From Gemmatimonadota bacterium (lineage in GTDB: Bacteria; Gemmatimonadota; Gemmatimonadetes; Longimicrobiales; Gaopeijiaceae), in assembly GCA_009840215.1 (NCBI GenBank), contig VXOC01000294.1, positions 1-33,235 on the forward strand: DNA of 33,235 bases, given 5' to 3'. The notes under the pieces are model-generated. The model ran no database searches, was not told the origin of the DNA, and saw only the letters and a program-made list of their open reading frames with translations. The translations under genes and the position numbers were made by a program. Shown here piece after piece: positions 25,872 through 32,415 of the stretch; position 1 is the first letter of the stretch; each line of letters starts with the position of its first letter.

Positions 25872-25883
25872 CCCATGAAAGTA
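25872..25883 (-). promoter_or_regulatory. Candidate leaderless promoter of the MutS-like gene
   Basis: On the minus strand TACTTT is followed by CATGGG and then ATG, the same 6-nt distance as at the AAA ATPase gene. No spaced Shine-Dalgarno is present. It lies inside the first codons of the divergent hydrolase gene. Sequence-based inference only. Confidence 0.3.
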
Positions 25884-27329
25884 AAGCAACTGATCTCCGG
25901 AACCGTCCTCGCCGCACTCGCCGCCGCGTGCACCCCTCCCGACCAACCCGGCGGCCTGCCCGCCGCCGTCGACGCCGTCTTCGCCGACTACTCGGCCACA
26001 GACGGCCCCGGCTGCGCGGTCGGCGTCATCCAGGACGGACGGCTCATCGGGTCCGGGGGCTATGGAATGGCCAATCTGGACCACGGGATCCCCAACGGCC
26101 CCGCCACCGTCTTCCGCTCGGGCTCCGTCTCCAAGCAGTTCACGGCCGGCGCCATCGCCCTGCTGGCGCTCCGCGGCGACCTCGACCTCGATGCCCCCGT
26201 CCGCCGCTACCTCCCCGACTTCCCCGAATACCCCAATCCCCCCACCGTCCGCCACCTGGTCCACCACACCTCGGGGGTGCGCGACTACATCGGCCTCATG
26301 CGGCTGGCCGGGAACCGCGACGAGGATTTCTTCACCGATCCCGAGGTCCTCGCCATCATCAACCGCCAGCGCGAACTGAACTTCCAGCCGGGCGCCGAAT
26401 ACCTCTACAGCAACGCCGGTTACTTCCTCCTCGGCCAGATCGTCGCCGCCGTCTCCGGCCAGACGCTTCGAGAATTCGCCGAAGCCCATTTCTTCGCCCC
26501 CCTCGGGATGACCCACACCCACTTCCACGACGACCACAACGAAATCGTCACCCGCCGGGCCACCGGCTATTCGCCCACCGACGATGGCTTCCGCATCAAC
26601 GTCACGACGCTGGACATGGTGGGCGACGGCGGCGTCTTCACCACGGTCGAGGACTGGGTCGCGTGGGACCGCAATCTGGAGTCCGGCACGGTGGGCGGCG
26701 CCGAATGGGTCGCCCTGATGCACCAGCGCGGCGTGCTCAACTCGGGTGACACGATCCCGTACGCCTTCGGCATCTCCCACGGCGAGCACCGGGGACTGGC
26801 CACCGTCGGCCACGGCGGCGCCTGGGTCGGATACCGGGCCGGCATGACACGGTATCCCGAAACCGGCTACGCCTTCGTCGCCCTCTGCAACGGTTCGCAC
26901 ATCGACCCGATGGGGCTCATCGCGGCCACGGCGGAGGTTTATCTGGGGGACCGGATGGAGCCGCTGGAAGAGCCTGATGAATCCGGCGAGGGTGCGACCC
27001 CCGACGCCGGCGGGAACCAGGCCGAAGACGAGCCGCCGGGCGAAGACATTGCTGGCCGGGACAGGTATGCGGGGTCGTTCTACAGTCCGGAACTGGACGC
27101 CACCTATCACATTCGGGGTGTGGGCACCGCCGGGCTCTCGATGCGAGTGGGAAAGTGGGATCCGCTGACCCTGGCCGAGGTGGAAGACGGCGTGCTGCGC
27201 ATTGGCGGCCTGGTCCTCCGTTTTTCGGATCTCGCGGAGGGCCGATTCTCGTCGGTGATGCTGGACGCGGGGCGGGTGAAGAACCTGCGTTTCACGCGGG
27301 TGCAGAGCGGCGATCAGGGCGGTCGGTAA
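25875..27329 (+). CDS. Serine hydrolase / class C beta-lactamase-like lipoprotein
   Basis: 484 residues. Lipoprotein signal MKVKQLISGTVLAALAAAC with Cys19. The beta-lactamase/transpeptidase-like domain (PF00144 type) shows SxxK as SVSK (Ser84, Lys87), YxN as YSN (Tyr178, Asn180), and HGG at 313-315 in place of KTG. HLVHHTSGVRDY and PLGMTHTHF are also typical. Known members include class C beta-lactamases, D-aminopeptidases and esterases; the substrate here is undefined. A C-terminal segment after an acidic, low-complexity linker (EEPDESGEGATPDAGGNQ) forms a small beta domain (about 395-484). The ATG is 3 bp from the start of the divergent MutS-like gene. It lies 2 kb from a BlaR1-like system but is not in that operon. 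The P450 gene follows after 5 bp. Confidence 0.93.
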   Translation: MKVKQLISGTVLAALAAACTPPDQPGGLPAAVDAVFADYSATDGPGCAVGVIQDGRLIGSGGYGMANLDHGIPNGPATVFRSGSVSKQFTAGAIALLALRGDLDLDAPVRRYLPDFPEYPNPPTVRHLVHHTSGVRDYIGLMRLAGNRDEDFFTDPEVLAIINRQRELNFQPGAEYLYSNAGYFLLGQIVAAVSGQTLREFAEAHFFAPLGMTHTHFHDDHNEIVTRRATGYSPTDDGFRINVTTLDMVGDGGVFTTVEDWVAWDRNLESGTVGGAEWVALMHQRGVLNSGDTIPYAFGISHGEHRGLATVGHGGAWVGYRAGMTRYPETGYAFVALCNGSHIDPMGLIAATAEVYLGDRMEPLEEPDESGEGATPDAGGNQAEDEPPGEDIAGRDRYAGSFYSPELDATYHIRGVGTAGLSMRVGKWDPLTLAEVEDGVLRIGGLVLRFSDLAEGRFSSVMLDAGRVKNLRFTRVQSGDQGGR

Positions 27330-27334
27330 GACCC

Positions 27335-28555
27335 GTGGAGGGGGTCACCGACGATCTCTTCGCCCCGGAGGTCATCGCCGACCCGTACAGCTATTTCGGC
27401 GCCCTGCGCGAAGTGGAGCCCGTGCACTGGAACGAGCGCTTCGGTCTCTGGCTGGTGACCGGCTACGACGAACTCGTGTGGATCCTGCGCCATCATGAAA
27501 TCTTCTCGTCCGCAGTAATCCGGAATGGGACCAGTCCACCGTACCCTCCCGTCGACCCGGAAGATCTGCCGCTCTTCGACGAGATCCGCGACTTTCGCGC
27601 CGACCAGCTCGTCGAGCAGGACCGCCCCGAGCACCTTCGCCAGCGCAGTGTCGTGCACGGGTACTTCACCCCGAAGGCCATGGAGAAGTGGCGCCCCTTC
27701 GTGCGCGCGGCGGTGGCCGATCTGCTCGACGGGATTCATCCCCGTGGCGCGATGGACGCGCTGACCGACCTGGCCGCACCGCTCCCCGTGCGCATCATCG
27801 CCGAGATGATGGGCGTGCCGTACGAGGACCGGGATCACCTGCGCGCCCTCGCCGATGGCATTCTGTACATCAACCGGGGCGAGCCATACCGCCTGCGCCC
27901 GCTCGCGGCCGCAGTGAGGGGGATCGTCGATTACGCGGCGCCCCTGGCCGAGGAACGGATCGACCGTCCGGGCCCGGACTTCATCTCCGTGCTGGCGGAC
28001 GGCGAGTCGCAGGGTGTACTTACGAGGCACCAGGTGCTTGTGAACACGGGACTGCTGCTCTTCGCCGGCCACGAGACGACGATGAACCTGATCTGCAACG
28101 GGCTGTTGGCCTTCGTCCGCCACCCCGACCAGTGGGAGCGGCTGCGGGCCGATCCCGCCGGCATGGCGCGCCTGGCCACCGAGGAGTGCCTGCGCTACGA
28201 CCCGCCGGTCAAGTCCACGCAGCGGATCGCGGCGGAGGATGTCGAGATCGCGGGCAGGACAATGGGGACGGGGGACCGCGTGCGATGGATCATGGCGGCC
28301 GCGAACCGGGATCCCGGCGTCTTCCCCGACCCCGACACCTTCGACATCGGACGCCAGCCCAACCCACACGTCTCCTTCGGGTCCGGCATCCACTACTGTC
28401 TGGGAGCCACCCTGGCGCGCATCGAAGGGCAGGAGGTCTTCCGGGGACTCGCGGAACGGTTTTCACACTTCGAACTGGCCACGGACCGCGTCGAGTACCA
28501 GCCCAGCCTCCAGTTCCGCTCGGTCAAATCGCTGCCGGTGCGGTGGCAGGCATGA
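27335..28555 (+). CDS. Cytochrome P450
   Basis: 406 residues from a GTG at 27335, 5 bp after the hydrolase stop; no signal peptide, so a soluble bacterial class I P450. Landmarks: C-helix PEHLRQR (99-104), I-helix oxygen-binding AGHETT (244-249), ExxR as EECLR (Glu284, Arg287), and the heme loop FGSGIHYCLG with the heme-ligating Cys355. These enzymes hydroxylate small hydrophobic substrates using electrons from a ferredoxin. The ferredoxin gene 70 bp downstream is the obvious partner; no ferredoxin reductase is in the window. The substrate cannot be deduced. The 3' end lies inside a 59-bp tandem duplication. Confidence 0.95.
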   Translation: MEGVTDDLFAPEVIADPYSYFGALREVEPVHWNERFGLWLVTGYDELVWILRHHEIFSSAVIRNGTSPPYPPVDPEDLPLFDEIRDFRADQLVEQDRPEHLRQRSVVHGYFTPKAMEKWRPFVRAAVADLLDGIHPRGAMDALTDLAAPLPVRIIAEMMGVPYEDRDHLRALADGILYINRGEPYRLRPLAAAVRGIVDYAAPLAEERIDRPGPDFISVLADGESQGVLTRHQVLVNTGLLLFAGHETTMNLICNGLLAFVRHPDQWERLRADPAGMARLATEECLRYDPPVKSTQRIAAEDVEIAGRTMGTGDRVRWIMAAANRDPGVFPDPDTFDIGRQPNPHVSFGSGIHYCLGATLARIEGQEVFRGLAERFSHFELATDRVEYQPSLQFRSVKSLPVRWQA

Positions 28556-28648
28556 GGTGGGTGACATGAAGCGCCCGGTCCCCCAGTCCGCTGCCGGTGC
28601 GGTGGCGGCCATGAGGTCGCTCCAGTGAAGCGCCCGCCCCCCCAGCTG
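28531..28648. repeat. 59-bp imperfect tandem duplication at the P450-ferredoxin junction
   Basis: Two adjacent 59-bp units (28531-28589 and 28590-28648) both begin GCTGCCGGTGCGGTGGC and both contain ATGAGGT and TGAAGCGCCCG, differing at about ten positions. Unit 1 contains the P450 stop; unit 2 contains the ferredoxin start. The initiation region is thus duplicated: ATGAAGCGCCCG in unit 1 and GTGAAGCGCCCG in unit 2. Confidence 0.85.
28566..28628 (+). CDS. 20-codon leader ORF created by the duplication, possible translational coupler
   Basis: From the ATG in repeat unit 1 a 20-residue peptide (MKRPVPQSAAGAVAAMRSLQ) is encoded. Its first residues mirror the ferredoxin start, but the 59-bp unit length shifts the frame. 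Its TGA overlaps the ferredoxin GTG as GTGA, the same overlap used at coupled starts elsewhere in the window. Probably a relic rather than a functional peptide; translation is unproven. Confidence 0.3.
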   Translation: MKRPVPQSAAGAVAAMRSLQ

Positions 28649-28858
28649 CACATCGAGGTCGACCACGACCGCTGCGTGGGCAACGGCATGTGCCTGACCT
28701 TTGCGCCGGGCGTCTTCCAACCCAACGCGCGCCGCCAGTCCGAGGTCATCGACCCCGAGGGGGACACGCTGGAGGATATACTTGTAGCGGCCGAGAACTG
28801 CCCGACCGCGGCGATCAGCGTGACCGACGCCGCAACGGGGGAACCCTACGAGGTGTGA
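28625..28858 (+). CDS. P450-type [3Fe-4S] ferredoxin
   Basis: 77 residues from a GTG. The domain has VDHDRCVGNGMCLTFAPGVF and ENCPTAAI: the Cys pattern C-X5-C plus a distant C-P, with three cluster cysteines, is typical of the single-cluster 3Fe-4S ferredoxins that serve bacterial P450s. It would pass electrons from a reductase to the P450 encoded just upstream. The start lies in the second unit of a 59-bp tandem duplication; GTG here replaces the ATG preserved in the first unit. panB follows 2 bp after the stop, so P450, ferredoxin and panB are probably cotranscribed. Confidence 0.93.
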   Translation: MKRPPPQLHIEVDHDRCVGNGMCLTFAPGVFQPNARRQSEVIDPEGDTLEDILVAAENCPTAAISVTDAATGEPYEV

Positions 28859-28860
28859 CG

Positions 28861-29679
28861 ATGGACGAAGCCGGCACGAGCAGGGTCACGACCCTCGATT
28901 TCGCGCGTCGCAAGGAGGCGGGCGAGCCAATAGTCATGGTCACCGCCTACGACGCCCTCTTCGCGTCGCTGGTGGACGCCGCCGGCGTGGATGCGATCCT
29001 GGTGGGGGACTCGGTCGCGACGGTGCTCGCCGGCGAGGAGACGACCCTCTCCGCGACCGTCGACCAGATGATCTACCACGGGCGCATCGTGCAACGCGGC
29101 GCGAAGCGGGCGCTGGTCGTCGTGGACATGCCATTCCTGAGCTACCAGGTGTCGCCGGCCGAAGCGGTGCGAAACGCCGGACGGATCCTCAAGGAGACGG
29201 GCGCGGGCGCGGTCAAGCTCGAAGGCGGGGCAGCGGTGGCGCCCGCGGTCGAAGCGCTGGTCACCGCAGGGATCCCGGTCATGGGACATGTGGGTTTCAC
29301 GCCGCAGGCGGTGCACCAGGTGGGCCACAAGGGACCGCAGGGCCAGGGCGAGGGCGCTTACCAGAAGCTGATCCGCGACGTGAAGGCGCTGCAGAACGCG
29401 GGGGCGTTCGCGATCGTGCTGGCCATGGTGCCGGCCGTGATCGCCCAGCGGGTGACCGCCGCCACTTCCATTCCCACGATCGGGATCGGATCGGGGCGCC
29501 GCTGCGACGGGCAGGTCCTCATCCTCCACGACCTGCTGGGCCTCAACGAAGCCGCCGATGCCCGGTACCTGAAGCGCTACGCGGACATGGCGGCCGAGGT
29601 GCGCGAGGCGGTGTCGTCGTACGCCGACGAGGTGCGCAAGGGTGTGTATCCCGGGCCGGAGCACGTGCTCAAGGTGTAG
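28861..29679 (+). CDS. panB: PanB-type ketopantoate hydroxymethyltransferase, catalytic Glu missing
   Basis: 272 residues, normal length. PanB transfers a hydroxymethyl group from methylene-tetrahydrofolate to 2-oxoisovalerate in pantothenate and CoA synthesis. Conserved parts: VMVTAYDALFASLVDAAGVDAILVGDS (Asp50), ETTLSATVDQMIYHGRIV, VVVDMPFLSY (Asp89), GAVKLEGG (Lys119), MGHVGFTPQ (His143), and PTIGIGSGRRCDGQVLILHD. In PanB enzymes a glutamate (E181 of E. coli, in VLECVP) acts in catalysis; here the segment reads IVLAMVP, with Ala188 encoded by GCC at 29422-29424. The enzyme may be altered, inactive or repurposed. It follows the ferredoxin by 2 bp, and its stop abuts the stop of the convergent dehydrogenase gene. 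Confidence 0.93.
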   Translation: MDEAGTSRVTTLDFARRKEAGEPIVMVTAYDALFASLVDAAGVDAILVGDSVATVLAGEETTLSATVDQMIYHGRIVQRGAKRALVVVDMPFLSYQVSPAEAVRNAGRILKETGAGAVKLEGGAAVAPAVEALVTAGIPVMGHVGFTPQAVHQVGHKGPQGQGEGAYQKLIRDVKALQNAGAFAIVLAMVPAVIAQRVTAATSIPTIGIGSGRRCDGQVLILHDLLGLNEAADARYLKRYADMAAEVREAVSSYADEVRKGVYPGPEHVLKV

Positions 29680-30729
29680 CTACCGAGCCGCCGCGATCCT
29701 CTCCTCCGCCATCCAGTCCGCCGCGGCCGCGGTGCTGATTCCCAGCTCCTCGGCCAACTCGATCACCTGGAGGGTCTGGTCGAAGATCTGCGTCACCTTG
29801 GAGTAGATCGTGAAGTCCTCGGTGGGTCTGCCGAAGACCTCCTCCTGACAGCGGATGAGGCCGCCGGAGTTGACCAGGTAGTCGGGTGCGTACACAATCC
29901 CCCGCTGCATCAGCTCTTCCCCGTGGCGGGGTTCCGCCAGGATGTTGTTGGCGCCGCCGGCCACCGCCTTGCAGCGAAGGCGCGCGATGGTGTCGTCGTT
30001 GATCACGCCGCCGATCGAGTTGGGCGAGAAGACGTCGCACTCCACGTCGTAGATGGCGTCCGCGTCCACCACTTCGGCGCCGAGTTCACTCGCCGCCTTC
30101 TTCGCCAGCGGGGCGTAGATCTCGGAGACGGTGAGCCGCGCGCCCGCTTCATGACAGAACTTGGCCAGCGCGTACCCGACGTTCCCCAGTCCCTGCACGA
30201 CGATGTGCCGCCCGCCGATCGAGTCGCTCCCGTTGGTCGCCTTGAGCACGGCGCGGATCCCGCAGCTCACCCCGTATGCGGTGGTCCGCGACGGGTCCCC
30301 CGCCCCCCCCGCCGACTCGTTCACGCACGCCACGTGCCTGGTCGCCCCCCGAATCACCGCCATGTCGTGCGAGTTCGTGCCGATGTCCTGTCCCGCTATG
30401 TACTCGCCCGCCATCGTGTTGACGAATCGGCCCATCGCCCGCAGCAGCGCGGGGTTCTTCCCCGTCCTCGCATCCCCGATGATGACGGACTTGCCGCCCC
30501 CCAGATCGACGCCGCTGATCGCGGCCTTGTAGGTCATCCCCCGGGACAGGCGCAACACATCCTTCAGCGCTTCCTCCTCGGTGGCGTAGGGCAGCATGCG
30601 GACGCCGCCCAGCGCCGGTCCCAGTGTCGTGTCGTGTATCGCGATGATCGCTCGGAGTCCCGAGTCGTTGTCGTTGCAGAAAACCACCTTCTCGTAGTCG
30701 TGTTCGCCAAGTTGCTGGAACACCTGCAT
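29680..30729 (-). CDS. Leucine/valine-type amino-acid dehydrogenase (Glu/Leu/Phe/Val family)
   Basis: 349 residues. It reversibly deaminates a branched-chain amino acid to the 2-oxo acid with NAD. Visible are LGPALGGVRMLPY, RGMTYKAAISGVDLGGGKSVI with the two catalytic lysines (Lys68, Lys80), EYIAGQDIGTNSHDM, and the Rossmann motif GLGNVGYALA, then AGGANNIL and YAPDYLVNSGGLI. Length and lysine positions fit leucine dehydrogenase better than the longer glutamate dehydrogenases. Its product from valine, 2-oxoisovalerate, is the PanB substrate, and the panB gene converges on it. The two stop codons are back to back (TAGCTA) with no spacer. AAGGAG lies about 13 bp before the ATG. Confidence 0.95.
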   Translation of the reverse strand: MQVFQQLGEHDYEKVVFCNDNDSGLRAIIAIHDTTLGPALGGVRMLPYATEEEALKDVLRLSRGMTYKAAISGVDLGGGKSVIIGDARTGKNPALLRAMGRFVNTMAGEYIAGQDIGTNSHDMAVIRGATRHVACVNESAGGAGDPSRTTAYGVSCGIRAVLKATNGSDSIGGRHIVVQGLGNVGYALAKFCHEAGARLTVSEIYAPLAKKAASELGAEVVDADAIYDVECDVFSPNSIGGVINDDTIARLRCKAVAGGANNILAEPRHGEELMQRGIVYAPDYLVNSGGLIRCQEEVFGRPTEDFTIYSKVTQIFDQTLQVIELAEELGISTAAAADWMAEERIAAAR

Positions 30730-31132
30730 GGGTTCGCCCAGCTCCTTTCTTCCATCAGGTTCAAGGGTACCGGCCGCCCTCTCACCGCGCGCAAGAGCGG
30801 TGCGAACGAGAATGCGGCGCCGCTTAAGCTAACAGCCCGCGGACAGAATCCCCCCGTCATTCGAGCAGCGATGGATCCGGGCGCGACCCCTTCGGCTAAT
30901 CTGCCGACGATGTAATGAGAACATTACATTTTGTCATGTACAGTATACAATTTGTCTCTCCAAAGGTTCGCGCTGCGTTGCTCCCCAGGCGAACAGCTCT
31001 TGCCGTTCCCCTCGCGTCGCGCCCGCCCGGCTGCTTGCGGCTGCCCCGCTCCACAGTCTACGGTTTCGCTTGCAAGAGGATCCGCACCGGGACGGGCGGA
31101 GTCGCCTCCCGGATCAGAACTCGGAGGAAACC
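30730..31132. other. 403-bp divergent intergenic region with an AT-rich control island
   Basis: No coding sequence is supported here. It separates the dehydrogenase (left) from the M28 peptidase gene (right). An AT-rich island at about 30908-30956 contrasts with the GC-rich flanks and contains a palindrome (30911-30928) and a TATACA (30944-30949) that could be a -10 box for the peptidase gene, leaving a leader of about 175 nt. GCTTAAGC lies near 30823 on the dehydrogenase side. Confidence 0.5.
30911..30928. promoter_or_regulatory. Palindrome TGTAATG-AGAA-CATTACA, candidate operator
   Basis: Perfect 7-bp arms with a 4-bp centre, extendable by one A-T pair each side. It lies upstream of a possible -10 (30944-30949) for the M28 peptidase gene. 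The arrangement TGTAAT-N5-CATTAC is repeated at 16169-16185. Likely a dimeric regulator site; the regulator is unknown. Confidence 0.5.
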
Positions 31133-32413
31133 ATGTTCAGCCATCGCCGTATCGCAGCCGCCGGGATTCCCTTCGTCGCGGTGCTCGCCGCGGGAGTCGC
31201 CATGTCACCGCTTGCAGCCCAGGAGGAGGAGGCGGACCCCGTCGCCGACCTCGTCACCCGTCTCACCCTCGACGACTACAAGGCCACGCTGAAGGGCCTG
31301 ACCCAGTTCGGTGACCGCCGCCAGGGGACGCAGCGCAACCGCGACGCGGTCGACTGGATCGAGGCCTGGCTGCAGGACGCCGGCTGCACGAACACCGAGC
31401 GCGTCCACTACGAGTACGCGCCGAGACGGTTTGCCGATCCGCCGCGCCGCGCACCCGGCCAGGGCGCCCCCCGCCGCACCCCTCCCCGCCAGCAGGTCGA
31501 GGACCTGACGACGGCGACCGGAGGCCTCGTGGGACGCCGAGGACGCGGCTCCGGCGGCAGCACCATCTTCGGCTACCGGGGCCGCACGGGCGTCAACCGT
31601 GGCCTCATGGCGCAGCCCGACGAGCGGATCCGGGAGCTCAACCGCGAGGAGCCGGTCGACGGGGACCGCTCGCAGGTCTACTGCACCAAGGTCGGCACGA
31701 CCCACCCCGACCAGATGTACATCCTGGGGGCGCACATGGACGGCCACGGCGTCAACGAGGCGGTGGACGACGACGGCTCAGGCACGGCGCTGGTCATGGA
31801 ACTGGCCCGCATCTTCAGCTCGCCGGACGTCGAGACCGAGCGCTCGATCCGCTTCATCCTGTGGAACAACGAGGAGACGGGGCTGAACGGCGCGCGGGCG
31901 TACGTGGAGCAGCGTCAGGAGCTGCAGGGCGTGGAGGATCCGCCGGGCTCCGGCCAATACCCCGAGCCGCGCTGGCTGGGGATGATCCAGCACGACATGA
32001 TGCTCTGGGATCACGGGGCGCCGGGCCCCGACGGCCGGGTCAGCCGCAACCAGCGCCCGGAGGCCGACGTCAACATCGAATTCCAGTGGAACTCGGAGAT
32101 GGTCCAGGAGTCGATGGACCTGGCGTTCCACTTCAAGTTCGCGAACGCGCGCTACGCCACCGACTACCCGGCCACCGTCGGCCCGCACATGACCAACACC
32201 GACTCCACGCCCTTCATGAACCTCGTCGCGGCGATCAGCCTGCGCGAGAACGAGCGGGGGGCGCAGGTGGGGGCCGGCTGGAATCCGAACTGGCACCAGC
32301 CCACGGATGTGTGGACGACGTACACGGACGACGACTTCCGGCTCGGGCTGAATGCGGCGCAGACGACGCTGGCGGCGATTGCGCAGCTGACGGGGGCGAG
32401 CGTGGAGCGTTAG
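31133..32413 (+). CDS. Secreted M28-family zinc peptidase
   Basis: 426 residues from the ATG at 31133, preceded by a strong GGAGGAA site; an in-frame upstream extension is not needed. Signal peptide FVAVLAAGVAMSPLAAQ. The M28 domain has zinc ligands in the expected order: His201 (GAHMDG), Asp in VDDDGSG (211-217), Glu247/Glu248 (NNEETG), Asp288 (QHDMM) and His388 (NWHQPTD). M28 enzymes are aminopeptidases or carboxypeptidases acting outside the cytoplasm. An Arg/Gly/Pro-rich insertion (about residues 97-157, with RRAPGQGAPRRTPPRQ and GRRGRGSGG) sits before the catalytic core and is atypical. The gene is monocistronic and converges on the TPR gene, with 2 bp between the stops. Confidence 0.94.
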   Translation: MFSHRRIAAAGIPFVAVLAAGVAMSPLAAQEEEADPVADLVTRLTLDDYKATLKGLTQFGDRRQGTQRNRDAVDWIEAWLQDAGCTNTERVHYEYAPRRFADPPRRAPGQGAPRRTPPRQQVEDLTTATGGLVGRRGRGSGGSTIFGYRGRTGVNRGLMAQPDERIRELNREEPVDGDRSQVYCTKVGTTHPDQMYILGAHMDGHGVNEAVDDDGSGTALVMELARIFSSPDVETERSIRFILWNNEETGLNGARAYVEQRQELQGVEDPPGSGQYPEPRWLGMIQHDMMLWDHGAPGPDGRVSRNQRPEADVNIEFQWNSEMVQESMDLAFHFKFANARYATDYPATVGPHMTNTDSTPFMNLVAAISLRENERGAQVGAGWNPNWHQPTDVWTTYTDDDFRLGLNAAQTTLAAIAQLTGASVER

Positions 32414-32415
32414 CG

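Noticed and set aside
23892-27110. A 1072-residue minus-strand frame extending the MutS-like gene to 27110
   Set aside because: The extra 413 residues lie antiparallel to the well-supported serine hydrolase gene, have shadow-like composition and show no domain; the MutS-like protein starts at 25871.
25875-27329. The serine hydrolase as the beta-lactamase controlled by the BlaI/BlaR1-like pair
   Set aside because: It is 2 kb away, separated by a gene on the opposite strand, and no copy of the palindromic operator was seen upstream of it; the link is only suggestive.
30915-31292. Small plus-strand reading frames in the spacer before the M28 gene
   Set aside because: Arg/Pro-rich shadow-like composition, overlap with the peptidase start in another frame, and no ribosome site.
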